Below are positions 12,072 to 24,733 of a DNA stretch of 64,000 bases, piece by piece. The translations under genes were made by a program, and so were the position numbers. Source of the stretch: Hordeum vulgare subsp. vulgare. Taxonomy: Eukaryota > Streptophyta > Magnoliopsida > Poales > Poaceae. Every line of letters starts with the position of its first letter. Positions within the stretch are counted from its first letter, which is position 1. The notes under the pieces were generated by a model. It was not told the DNA's origin. It made no database searches and saw nothing but the letters and a program-made list of their open reading frames with translations. The stretch is taken from the NCBI RefSeq assembly GCF_904849725.1, contig NC_058518.1, positions 396,155,581 to 396,219,580 on the forward strand. The letters are read 5' to 3'.

Positions 12072-15000
12072 CTGCAAAAATGTGAATAAGAAAGTCAGAA
12101 GAAGAACAAAATATGATGTTTTTCAGATATTTATGTCATTTTTAGCGGAAAACAAGCTAAGAATATAATATTCACGAGCTAACCAAGGTTCTTATGCAAT
12201 TTTTAGCTTATTATGGCATTTTGGAGCTAAATGGGTTAATTAAAGCAAGGATAATATGAAAGAGGAGAAGAAAGAGGAGGAGGAGAAGAAGAAATCAAGA
12301 AGAAGCAGGAGAAGGACTAGAAGGTCCTTGGCCTTCTCCTCCTCCTCCTCCTCCTTCTCCTTCTTCTCTTCTTCTTCTTCTCTTCTTTCTTTTCATTTTG
12401 CCTATTTCTTCTCCTCTTCTCCTCTTGTTGGAGCTAAATTACCTAATAATGTCTTTTTGGAGCAAAAAGGGCTAATTATCCCATTTTAGAGGAAAACAAG
12501 CTAAGTATATAATATTCATGAGCTAACCAAGGTTCTTCTGCCATTTTGAGCTTATTATGGTATTTTGGAGCTAAATGGGCTAATTATGTCATTGTTGGGG
12601 AAATTAAAGCAAGGATAATATGAAAGAGGAGAAGAAAGAGGAGGAGGAGGAGAAGAACAATAAATCACGAATAAGGAGGAGAAGCAGGAGGAGGAGAAGG
12701 ACTAGAAGGTCCTTGGCCTTCTCCGCCTCCTCCTCCTCCTCCTCCTTCTCCTTCTTCTCTTCTTCTTCTTCTTCTTCTTCTTCTTTCTTTTCATTTTGCC
12801 TATTTCTTCTCCTCTTCTCCTCTTGTTGGAGCTAAATTACCTAATTATGTCGTTTTGGAGCTAAATGGGCTAATTATCTCATTTTAGATGAAAACAAGCT
12901 AAGTATATAATATTCATGAGCTAACAAAGGTTCTTATGCCATTTTGAGCTTATTATGGTATTTTGGAGCTAAATGGGCTAATTATGTCATTGTTGGGGAA
13001 ATTAAAGCAATGATAATATGAAAGAGGAGAAGAAAGAGGAGGAGGATGAGAAGAAGAAGAAATCAAGAAGAAGGAGGAGAAGGAGGAGAAGGAGGAGGAG
13101 GAGAAGGACTAGAAGGTCCTTGGCCTTCTCCTACTTCTCCAGCTCCTCCTCCTTCTCCTTCTTCTCTTCTTCTTCTTCTTCTTCTTCTTCTTCTTTCTTT
13201 TCATTTTGCCTATTTCTTCACCTCTTCTCCTCTTGTTGGAGCTAAATTACCTAATTATGTCTTTTTGGAGCTAAATGGGCTAATTATCCCATTTTAGAGG
13301 AAAACAAGCTAAGTATATAATATTCATGAGCTAACCAAGGTTCTTATGCCATTTTGAGCTTATTATGGCATTTTGGAGCTAAATGGGCTAATTGTCATTG
13401 TTGGGGAAATTAAAGCAAGGTTAATATGAAAGAGGAGAAGCAAGAGGAGGAGGAGGAGAAGAATAAGAAATCAAGAAGAAGGAGGAGAAGGAGGAGGACG
13501 AGGACGAGGAGAAGGACTAGAAGGTCCTTGGCCTTCTCCTTCTCCTCCTCCTCCTCCTCCTTCTCCTTCTTCTCTTCATCATCTTCTTCTTCTTATTATT
13601 TCTTTTCATTTTTCCTATTTCTTCTCCTCTTGTTGGAGCTAAATTACCTAATTATGTCTTTTTGGAGCTAAATGGGCTAATTATCCAATTTTACAGGAAA
13701 ACAAGCTAAGTATATAATATTGATGAGCTAACCAAGGTTCTTATGCCATTTTGAGCTTATTATGGTATTTTGGAGGAAAATGTGCTAATTATCTCATTGT
13801 TGTGGAAATTAAAGCAAGGATAATATGAAAGAAGAGAAGAAAGAGGAGGAGGAGGAGAAGAATAAGAAATCAAGAAGAAGGAGGAGAAGGAGGAGGAGGA
13901 GAAGGACTAGAAGGTCCTTGGCCTTCTCCTTCTCATCCTCCTCCTCCTTCTCCTTCTTCTCTTCTTCTTCTTCTTCTTCTTCTTCTTCTTCTTTCTTTTC
14001 ATTTTTCCTATTTCTTCTCCTCTTCTCCTCTTGTTGGAGCTAAATTACCTAATTATGTCTTTTTGGAGCTAAATGGGCTAATTATCCCATTTTAGAGGAA
14101 AACAAGCTAGGTATATAATATTCATGAGCCAACCAAGGTTCTTATGCCATTTTGAGCTTATTATGGTATTTTGGAGCTAAATGGGCTAATTATGTCATTG
14201 TTGGGGAAATTAAAGCAAGGATAATATGAAAGAGGAGATGAAATTGGAAGAGGAGGAGAAGAAGAAGAAATCAAGAAGAAGGAGGAGAAGGAGGAGAAGG
14301 AGGAGGAGGAGAAGGACTAGAAGGTACTTGGCCTTCTCCTTCTCCTCCTCCTCCTCCTCCTTCTCCTTTTTCTCTTCTTCTTCTTCTTCTTCTTTCTTCT
14401 CATTTTTCCTATTTATTCTCCTCTTCTCCTCTTGTTGGAGCTAAATTACCTAATTATGTCTTTTTTGAGCTAAATGGGCTAATTATCCTATTTTAGAGGA
14501 AAACGAGGTAACTATATAATATTCATGAGCTAACCAAGGTTTTTATGCCATTTTGAGCTTATTATGGTATTTTGGAGCTAAATGGGCTAATTATGTCATT
14601 GTTGGGGAAATTAAAGCAAGGATAATATGAAAGAGGAGAAGAAAGAGGAGGAGGAGGAGAAGGAGAAGAAATCAAGAAGAAGGAGGAGAAGGAGGAGGAG
14701 GAGAAGGACTAGAAGGTCCTTGGCCTTCTCCTTCTACTCCTACTCCTCATCCTTCTCCTTCTTCTCTTCTTCTTCTTCTTCTTCTTCTTCTTCTTCTTTC
14801 TTTTAATTTTCCTATTTATTCTCCTCTTCTCCTCTTGTTGGAGCTAAATTACCTAATTATGTCTTTTTGGAGCTAAAAGGGCTAATTATCCCATTCTAGA
14901 GGAAAACAAGCTAAGTATATAATATTCATGAGCTAACCAAGGTTCTTCTGCCATTTTGAGCTTATTATGGTATTTTGGAGCTAAACGGGCTAATTATGTC

Positions 15001-18000
15001 ATTGTTGGGGAAATTAAAGCAAGGATAATATGAAAGAGGAGAAGAAAGAGGAGGAGGAGGAGAAGAAGAATAAATCAAGAAGAAGGAGGATAAGGAGGAG
15101 GAGGAGAAGGACTAGAAGGTCCTTGGCCTTCTCCTTCTCCTACTCCTCCTCCTCCTTCTCCTTCTTCTCTTTTTCTTCTTCTTCTTCTTCTTCTTCTTCT
15201 TCTTCTTCTTCTTCTTCTTCTTTCTTTTCATTTTTCCTATTTCTTCTCCTCTTATCCTCTTGTTGGAGCTAAATTACCTAATTATGTCTTTTTGGATCTA
15301 AATGGGCTAATTATCCCATTTTACAGGAAAACAAGATAAGTATATAATATTCATGAGCTAACCATGGTTCTGATGCCATTTTGAGCTTATTATGGTATTT
15401 GGAGCTAAATGGGCTAATTATGTCATTGTGGGGGAAATTAAAGCAAGGATAATATGAAAGAGGAGAAGAAAGAGGAGGAGGAGGAGAAGAAGAGGAAATC
15501 AAGAAGGAGGAGAAGGAGGAGGAGAAGGACTAGAAGGTCCTTGGCCTTCTCCTTCTCCTCCTCCTCCTACTCCTTCTCCTTCTTCTCTTCTTCTTCTTCT
15601 TCTTCTTCTTCTTCTTTCTTTTCATTTCTCCTATTTCTTCTCCTCTTCTCCTCTTGTTGGAGCTAAATTACCTAATTATGTCTTTTTCGAGCTAAATGGG
15701 CTAATTATCCCATTTTAGAGGAAAACAAGCTAAGTACATAATATTCATGAGATAACCAAGGTTTCTTATGCCATTTTGAGCTTATTATGGTATTTTGGAG
15801 CTAAATGGGCTAATTATGTCATTGTTGGGGAAATTAAAGCAAGGATAATATGAAAGAGGAGAAGAAAGAGGAGGAGGAGGAGAAGAAGAACAAATCAACA
15901 AGAAGGAGGAGAAGGAGGAGGAGGAGAAGGACTAGAAGGTCCTTGGCCTTGTCCTTCTCCTCCTCCTAGTCCTCCTTCTCCTTCTTCTCTTCTTCTTCTT
16001 CTTCTTCTTCTTTCTTTTCATTTGGCCTATTTCTTCTCCTCTTCTCCTCTTGTTGGAGCTAAATTACCTAATTATGTCTTTTTGGAGCTAAATGGGCTAA
16101 TTATCCCATTTTAGAGGAAAACAAGCTAAGTATATAATATTCATGAGCTAACGAAGGTTCTTATGCCATTTTGAGCTTATTATGGTATTTTGGAGCTAAA
16201 TGGGCTAATTATGTCATTGTTGGGGAAATTAAAGCAAGGATAATATGAAAGAGGAGAAGAAAGAGGAGGAGGAGGAGAAGAAGAACAAATCAACAAGAAG
16301 GAGGAGAAGGAGGAGGAGGAGGAGAAGGAGAAGGACTAGAAGGTCTTTGGCCTTCTCCTTCTCCTCCTCCTCCTCCCCCTCCTTCTCCTTCTTCTCTTCT
16401 TCTTCTTCTTTTTATTTTTCTTCTTTCTTTTCATTTTTCCTATTTCTTCTCCTCTTCTCCTCTTGTTGGAGCTAAATTACCTAATTATGTCTTTTTGGAG
16501 CTAAATGGGCTAATTATCCCATTTTAGAGGAAAACAAGCTAAGTATATAATATTCATGAGCTAACCAAGGTTCTTATACCATTTTGAGCTTATTATGGTA
16601 TTTTGGAGCTAAATGGGCTAATTATGTCATTGTTGGGGAAATTAAAGCAAGGATAATATGAAAGAGGAGAAGAAATAGGAGGAGGAGGAGAAGAAGAAGA
16701 AATCAAGAAGAAGAGGAGAAGGAGGAGGAGGAGAAGGACTAGAAGGTCCTTGGCCTTCTTCTCCTCCTCCTCCTCCTTCTCTTCTTCTTCTTCTTCTTCT
16801 TTCTTTTCATTTTTCCTATTTCTTCTCCTCATCTCCTCTTGTTGGAGTTAAATTACCTAATTATGTCTTTTTGGAGCTAAATGGGCTAATTATCCCATTT
16901 TAGAGAAAAACAAGCTAAGTATATAATATTCATGAGGTAATCAAGGTTCTTATGCCATTTTGAGCTTATTATGGTATTTTGGAGCTAAATGGGTTAATTG
17001 TGTCATTGTTGGGGAAATTAAAGCAAGTATAATACGAAAGAGGAGAATAAAGAGGAGGAGGAGGAGAAGAAGAAGAAATCAAGAAAAAGGAGGAGAAGGA
17101 GGAGGAGGAGAAGGACTAGAAGGTCCTTGGCCTTCTCCTTCTCCTCCTTCTCCTTCTTCTCTTCTTCTTCTTCTTCTTCTTTTTCTTTCTTTTCATTTTT
17201 CCAATTTCTTCTCCTCTTCTCCTCTTGTTGGAGCTAAATTACCTAATTATGTCTTTTTGGAGCTAAATGGGCTAATTATCCCATTTTAGAGGAAAACAAG
17301 CTAAGTATATAATATTCATGAGCTAACCAAGGTTCTTATGCCATTTTGAGCTTATTATGGTATTTTGGAGCTAAATGGGCTAATTATGTCATTGTGGGGG
17401 AAATTAAAGCGAGGATAATATGAAAGAGGAGAAGAAGGAGGAGGAGGAGGAGAAGAAGAAGAAATCAAGAAGAAGGAGGAGAAGGAGGAGGAGGAGAAGG
17501 ACTAGAAGGTCCTTGGCCTTCTCCTTCTCCTCCTCCTCCTACTCCTTCTCCTTCTTCTCTTCTTCTTCTTCTTCTTCTTTTCTTCTTCTTCTTCTTCTTC
17601 TTTCTTTTCATTTCGCCTATTTCTTCTCCTCTTCTCCTCTTGTTGGAGCTAAATTACCTAATTATGTCTTTTTCGAGCTAAATGGGCTAATTATCCCATT
17701 TTAGAGGAAAACAAGCTAAGTATATAATATTCATGAGATAACCAAGGTTTCTTCTGCCATTTTGAGCTTATTATGGTATTTTGGAACTAAATGGGCTAAT
17801 TATGTCATTGTTGGGGAAATTAAAGCAAGGATAATATGAAAGAGGAGAAGAAAGAGGAGGAGGAGGAGAAGAAGAACAAATCAACTAGAAGGAGGAGAAG
17901 GAGGAGGAGGAGAAGGACTAGAAGGTCCTTGGCCTTCTCCTTCTCCTCCTCCTCCTCCTCCTTCTCCTTCTTCTCTTCTTCTTCTTCTTCTTCTTCTTCT

Positions 18001-21000
18001 TCTTCTTTCTTTTCATTTGGCCTATTTCTTCTCCTCTTCTCCTCGTGTTGGAGCTAAATTACCTAATTATGTCTTTTTGGAGCTAAATGGGCAAATTATC
18101 CCGTTTTAGAGGAAAACAAGCTAAGTATATAATATTCATGAGCTAACCAAGGTTCTTATGCCATTTTGAGCTTATTATGGTATTTTGGAGCTAAATGGGC
18201 TAATTATGTCATTGTTGGGGAAATTAAAGCAAGGATAATATGAAATAGGAGAAGAAAGAGGAGGAGGAGGAGAAGAAGAACAAATCAACAAGAAGGAGGA
18301 GAAGGAGGAGGAGGAGGATAAGGACTAGAAGGTCTTTGGCCTTCTCCTTCTCCTCCTACTCCTCCCCCTCCTTTTCCTTCTTCTCTTCTTCTTCTTCTTC
18401 TTCTTCTTTTTCTTATTTCTTTTCATTTTTCCTATTTCTTCTCCTCTTCTCCACTTGTTGGAGCTAAATTACCTAATTATGTCTTTTTGGAGCTAAATGG
18501 GCTAATTATCCCATTTTAGAGGAAAACAAGCTAAGTATATAATATTCATGAGCTAACCAAGGTTCTTATACCATTTTGAGCTTATTATGGTATTTTGGAG
18601 CTAAATGGGCTAATTATGTCATTGTTGGGGAAATTAAAGCAAGGATAATATGAAAGAGGAGAAGAAATAGGAGGAGGAGGAGAAGAAGAAGAAATCAAGA
18701 AGAAGGAGGAGGAGGAGAAGGACTAGAAGGTCCTTGGCCTTCTCCTTCTCCTCCTCCTCCTTCTCTTCTTCTTCTTCTTCTTCTTTCTTTTCATTTTTCC
18801 TATTTCTTCTCCTCTTCTCCTCTTGTTGGAGTTAAATTACCTAATTATGTCTTTTTGGAGCTAAATGGGCTAATTATCCCATTTTAGAGAAAAACAAGCT
18901 AAGTATATAATATTCATGAGCTAACCAAGGTTCTTATGCCATTTTGAGCTTATTATGGTATTTTGGAGCTAAATGGGCTAATTATGTCATTCTTGGGGAA
19001 ATTAAAGCAAGGATAATATGAAAGAGGAGAAGAAAGAGGAGGAGGAGGAGAAGAAGAAGAAATCAAGAAGAAGGAGGAGAAGGACTAGAAGGTCCTTGGC
19101 CTTCTCCTTCTCCTCCTCCTCCTTCTTCTCTTCTTCCTCTTCTTCTTCTTCTTTCTTTTCATTTTTCCTATTTCTTCTCCTCTTCTCCTCTTGTTGGAGT
19201 TAAATTACCTAATTATGTCTTTTTGGAGCTAAATGGGCTAATTATCCCATTTTAGAGAAAAACAAGCTAAGTACATAATATTCATGAGCTAATCAAGGTT
19301 CTTATGACATTTTGAGCTTATTATGGTATTTTGGAGCTAAATGGGCTAATTATGTCATTGTTGGGGAAATTAAAGCAAGTATAATATGAAAGAGGAGAAG
19401 AAAGAGGAGGAGGAGGAGAAGAAGAAGAAATCAAGAAGAAGGAGGAGAAGGAGGAGGAGGAGAAGGACTAGAAGGTCCTTGGCCTTCTCCTTCTCCTCCT
19501 TCTCCTCCTCCTTCTCCTTTTCTTCTTCTTCTTCTTCTTCTTCTTCTTCTTCTTCTTCTTTCTTCTCATTTCGCCTATTTCTTCTCCTCTTCTCCTCTTG
19601 TTGGAGCTAAATTACCTAATTATGTCCTTTTGGAGCTAAATGGGCTAATTATCCCATTTTAGAGGAAAACAAGCTAAGTATATAATATTCATGAGCTAAC
19701 CAAGGTTCTTATGCCATTTTGAGCTTATTATGGTATTTTGGAGCTAAATGGGATAATTATGTCATTGTTGGGGAAATTAAAGCAAGGATAATATCAAAGA
19801 GGAGAAGAAAGAGGAGGAGGAGGAGAAGAAGAACAAATCAACAAGAAGGAGGAGAAGGAGGAGGAGGAGAAGGACTAGAAGGTCCTTCGCCTTCTCCTTC
19901 TCCTCCTCCTCCTCCTCCTTCTCCTTCTTCTCTTCTTCTTCTTCTTGTTCTTCTTCTTCTTTCTTTTCATCTGGCCTATTTCTTCTCCTCTTCTCCTCTT
20001 GTTGGAGCTAAATTACCTAATTATGTCTTTTTGGAGCTAAATGGGCTAATTATCCCATTTTATAGGAAAACAAGCTAAGTATATAATATTCATGAGCTAA
20101 CCAAGGTTCATATGCCATTTTGAGCTTATTATGGTATTTTGGAGCTAAATGGGCTAATTATTTCATTGTTAGGGAAATTAAAGCAAGGATAATACGAAAG
20201 AGGAGAAGAAAGAGGAGGAGGAGGAGAAGAAGAACAAATCAACAAGAAGGAGGAGAAGGAGGAGGAGGAGAAGGACTAGAAGGTCCTTGGCCTTCTCCTT
20301 CTCCTCCTCCTCCTCCCCCTCCTTCTCCTTCTTCTCTTCTTCTTCTTCTTCTTCTTTTTCTTCTTTCTTTTCATTTTTCTTATTTCTTGTCCTCTTCTCC
20401 TCTTGTTGGAGCTAAATTACCTAATTATGTCTTTTTGGAGGTAAATGGGCTAATTATCCCATTTTAGAGGAAAACAAGCTAAGTATATGATATTCATGAG
20501 CTAACCAAGGTTCTTATGCCATTTTGAGCTTATTATGGTATTTTGGAGCTAAACGGGATAATTATGTCATTGTTGGGGAAATTAAAGCAAGGAAAATATG
20601 AAAGAGGAGAAGAAATAGGAGGAGGAGGAGAAGAAGAAGAAATCAAGAAGAAGGAGGAGAAGGACTAGAAGGTCCTTGGCCTTCTCCTTCTCCTCCTCCT
20701 CCTTCTTCTCTTCTTCTTCTTCTTCTTCTTCTTTCTTTTCATTTTTCCTATTTCTTCTCCTCCTCTCCTCTTGTTGGAGTTAAATTACCTAATTATGTCT
20801 TTTTGGAGCTAAATGGGCTAATTATCCCATTTTAGAGAAAAACAAGCTAAGTATATAATATTCATGAGCTAATCAAGGTTCTTATGCCATTTTGAGCTTA
20901 TTATGGTATTTTGGAGCTAAATGGGCTAATTATGTCATTGTTGGGGAAATTAAAGCAAGTATAATATGAAAGAGGAGAAGAAAGAGGAGGAGGAGGAGAA

Positions 21001-22036
21001 GAAGAAGAAATCAAGAAGAAGGAGGAGAAGGAGGAGGAGGAGAAGGACTAGAAGATCATTGGTCTTCTAATTCTCCTCCTTCTCCTCCTCCTTCTCCTTC
21101 TTCTCTTCTTCTTCTTCTTCTTCTTCTTCTTCTTCTTTCTTTCCATTTTTCCTATTTCTTCTCCTCTTCTCCTCTTGTTGGAGCTAAATTACCTAATTAT
21201 GTCTTTTTGGAGCTAAATGGGCTAATTATCCCATTTTAGAGGAAAACAAGCTAAGTATATAATATTAATGATCTAACCAAGGTTCTTATGCCATTTTGAG
21301 CTTATTATGGTATTTTGGAGCTAAATGGGATAATTATGTCATTGTTGGGGAAATTAAAGCAAGGATAATATGAAAGAGGAGAAGAAATAGGAGGAGGAGG
21401 AGAAGAATAAGAAATTAAGAATGGGGAGAAGGAGGAGGAGGAGAAGGACTAGAAGGTCCTGGGCCTTCTCCTTCTCCTCCTCCTCCTCCTTATCCTTCTT
21501 CTCTTCTTCTTCTTCTTCTTCTTCTTCTTTCTTTTCATTTTTCCTATTTCTTCTCCTCTTCTTCTCTTGTTGGAGCTAAATTACCTAATTATGTCTTTTT
21601 GGAGCTGAATGGGCTAATTATCCCATTTTAGAGGAAAACAAGCTAAGTATATAATATTCATGAGCTAACCAAAGTTCTTATGCCATTTTGAGGTCATTGT
21701 GGCATTTTGGAGCTAAAGGGCTAATTATGTCATTGTTGGGGAAATTAAATCAAGGATAATATGAAAGAGGAGAAGAAAGAGGAGGAGGAGGAGGAGAAGG
21801 ACTAGAAGGTCCTTGGCCTTCTCCTCCTTCTCCTCCTCCTCCTCCTCCTGCTCCTCCTTCTCCTTCTTCTCTTCTTCTTCTTCTTCTTTCTTTTCATTTT
21901 TCCTATTTCTTCTCCTCTTCTCCTCTTCTTGGAGCTAAATTACCTAATTATGGCATTTTGGAGCTAAATGGGCTAATTATGTCTTTTTGGGGAAATTAAA
22001 GCAAGGATAATATGAAAGAGGCGAAGAGAAACTTAC
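12072..22036 (-). other. Putative 10-kb intron containing the tandem array
   Basis: On the minus strand the donor is GTAAGT (22036-22031), directly after an exon with its own good acceptor. The next strong acceptor is TTTTTGCAG ending at 12072. Everything between is the tandem array and its flanks. The upstream reading frame ends in TGA at 22050-22048, just before the donor, so the intron would lie in the 3' untranslated region. No transcript evidence is available here. Confidence 0.5.
12120..22020. repeat. Tandem array of about 26 units of ~400 bp, each an imperfect hairpin
   Basis: The anchor GATAATATGAAAGAGG recurs at 12256, 12620, 13018, 13426, 13825, 14226, 14627, 15030, 15454, 15850, 16245, 16658, 17034, 17420, 17836, 18240, 18650, 19018, 19386, 19793, 20194, 20598, 20966, 21370, 21761 and 22012. 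Spacing is mostly 364-424 bp and 251 bp for the last. Each unit has a purine arm of GAA/GGA triplets, the palindrome AAGGACTAGAAGGTCCTT, and a pyrimidine arm of TTC/TCC triplets. An AT-rich part follows in which TTTTGGAGCTAAATGGGCTA is repeated two or three times. The purine arm often reads as a short M-K-E-E frame ending C-W-S; this follows from its composition and I do not call it a gene. Confidence 0.95.
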
Positions 22037-24589
22037 CGTAGTGGTCATCACGGAGGAGAAACACCACGGTTGCTCGCGGCGGCTTCGTTTGGAGACGGTT
22101 GCCCTGGAGAAGGGTCGTGCGATGCCGCTCGGGAGTTATTCTGCAGAGAAGATATTTTGCAATGTGTGAGTTAGCATGATGACACTAAATTATTAATACT
22201 AGTTTATATTGAAACTCACCATGTCAATCGAAGAGAAGACGGGCATCGGCGGAGGGACTTGACCGCTCTTCTCGCACAGACCCTGAAGAGTGGGTCGTAT
22301 TAGTTAGTAATGAAACACACATTACACACATGATTTGGCTAATGTGAAAAAAACATACCACAAAAAGCTCGTACAGGGCCCGTTGACCCGCCTCATTCCG
22401 GGCCCTCTCCTCCTCAAGCAATCGTGTCATGGTCTGGTCCCTCTCATCAAGAGCAACCTGAAGAGCAGCCTGGCTTGTCAATCTCTCTTTCTCAAGAGCA
22501 GCCTGGTTTGCCGCTCTCTCTTTCTGAAGAGCAGCTTGAAACACCATTCCTCGTTACCACAGTAATGATCTATGGTGACACACATTATGAAATGGATGAA
22601 AGTGCTCTTAGTCCGTACAACTAACCTCGATGGCAAGTTCGAATGGCCATGGACGACGCGTTATCTCAGGACAGTTGCTCGACTGGCGCGCCTTGATCTC
22701 CGGAAGAGTGAGTGGACAATGTATTATCCCATCTCCAATGGCTATCGAGCCATGGGGCATCCCGCCACCAGATATCATCACATGCTCTGGATCCAAAGGT
22801 TCCTGGCTAGGGTTAAAGTCATCCCCTTTCGTAGCCTTCCCCGCGTCCCTGTATGCCACGAGCTTCTGGTGGGATGATATGTTGGTGAAGTTACTGGGAT
22901 CATCCAGGTCAGACTCAGAGAATGCCTTCGCCTTCTTGTACGAGGTAGTATGGGCCATGCCATAAAGGTCGTACAAGTGTGGCATCTCAGTCTTATTGTG
23001 ATGCGTCTAAAAGAGAGGAACAAAATATTAGCATCAAGAATGAATTGCATGAATCATGAAGCAAATCACATACCCAGTTTCGTCCAAACTGAAGTAAGTT
23101 GGCGCCGCCTTGATGGTGTGGCACACCAACCATTTGGCTACGCCGATCCTTCGCATTCTCGTGGACGGCTCGCCAGCTGCCTGTGCACCACTCATCAACC
23201 AACGCCTCCCAACAATCCATCTTATCCGCACACCATCTCGGGGGCACCTGTAAGTTATTAGAAAGAATTTTCAGCGCTACGCCTATGAATGAAATCAAGA
23301 AAAACTACGTAGAAGGACTTAAGAATAGGTAATTACCTTCATGTATTGCTCCTTCTTCAGAAACTTTCTGCGGCAATCCTTCTTCTGCTTCTTAATACCA
23401 CGTGTGGCGTAGTAATCTTGAATAGCCTGCGGCCGAGCCTCGTGGCGCAAGTTCTGTAGTAACCGCCTACACTCGGCCTCGAGAACCCTGGCCACCTCCT
23501 CCTCATATCCATCCTCACACCTATAGAAGGTCTGCAATCAAACGTGAAAACAACGATTAGTACAATAATTAGCTATATTGTTAATTTTAGATTATGTAAA
23601 AGGATAATTTACCCAAAAGCTCTTGATCACCATCTCGGCCCTCGTGTGGCACAAGACACCATCTATAATCTCCTCCGGTGGGGCCTGCGCAGCCTGGTAG
23701 TGCTCCCAGGAAAATCCTAGTGTAGGAACCTGACCCTCACCAGGCAACGTGACAAACCCCGGGAAATTTGTCCGGCAAAGCACACCAAGGACGGAGTACG
23801 GCCTGCGGACTCCAAGAGGGTGTACCTATCCCCTGCAGTATGATAAGGTCAACGCATTAGATATTTGAACAAACTTGAAGGCAAAAGTTAAAAAAAGGGT
23901 AAATGTACTTACCTATCTCCTTCAGGTTTAATCACCTGCCTCTGCTCGCGGGTAGCCGGGGCGACCGGGAGACGTGTACTACCACGCTTGTACACGGTGG
24001 CCCCGTCCACCTGCACATCGCCCTCACTATCCGTAAGCTCATCCCCGCCATCCCCGCCCCTTGAGCCACCCGGACCCTCAGTCCAATCCGGCAACTCGAT
24101 ACGATCCGGCCAGGTCTCCCATCCGGGCCTCTCCACATCGGGTGAAGCCTCCGGAACCGTAGTCTCCTCCGGCTGCTCCTGGGCCGAATGCACCTCGACC
24201 CGAGGCTGCTCCTGGACCGGAGTCTCATGGGACGAATGCCCGTCAACAACAGGCTCCTAGAACAGAGTCCCCGTAGCCTCCTCCGCAAACGGGTCGACCA
24301 TACTAGTCCTATGCTCGGGTGAATGAGCTGGTGGTGGTGGCGAGGACGGGTCAACAGTCCTCCTGGATCTTCCGCGGCCACCACCTCTCCGTGTACCCTT
24401 CCCCTTCTTCCCTACCCGACCAACACCTCTCCCAGTGGGCAATGTCGCCGATGAAGAAGAACCCACGGGTGGTGTCGACAGACTGTCTGCCAAGGCTCTA
24501 CAGAGAGATAGGGGTGGAAGGGAAGTACCACCCCTCGTGCGGGGCGCCTGGGAAGAACCCGTCGAGCGATCTGGACCAGCGCCCACCAT
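22037..24589 (-). pseudogene. TNPA/TNP1-like plant transposase gene (Transposase_24 type), eight exons
   Basis: The minus-strand gene starts at the ATG at 24589. Splice signals support exons at about 24589-23913, 23832-23613, 23531-23337, 23247-23074, 23006-22626, about 22547-22359, 22282-22220 and 22140-22037. Most junctions have GTAAGT/GTATGT donors and TGCAG-type acceptors; the start of exon 6 is uncertain. Exon 1 encodes a Ser/Pro-rich N-terminus with GKKGKGTRRGGGRGRSRR, likely DNA-binding or nuclear. Exons 2-5 carry the conserved plant En/Spm region, including WWCADKMDCWEALVDEW. Exon 6 is an Ala/Glu/Arg-rich coiled coil. Exon 8 ends in TGA at 22050-22048. One in-frame TAG at 24259-24257 breaks exon 1. 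The family product binds subterminal repeats and assists the transposase. Apart from that stop the gene looks well preserved. Confidence 0.8.
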
Positions 24590-24733
24590 CTTTCCACACC
24601 TGGTGACCTGCCATGATAAAGATTAAAAGAAATTAGAACAACATAAAAAAATTGAATAACTGACATGAATAATAATATGTACATGAATAATAAAGATTAA
24701 AATATATATAATTTAAGTTGTGAATCTTACAAA

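Noticed and set aside
12256..20467. Repeated 60-120-codon frames of the form M-K-E-E...R-R-R...S-S-S...C-W-S in most array units
   Set aside because: The purine arm cannot form stop codons and the pyrimidine arm has none in most frames, so open frames are expected. Triplet numbers vary freely, some units lose the ATG (17034, 19793, 20194), and the array is antisense to the element's genes.
12120..22020. CRISPR array or centromeric satellite
   Set aside because: Units are about 400 bp with no short repeat/spacer alternation. They are bounded on both sides by CACTA sequence and splice-like junctions, so this is an internal array of one transposon.
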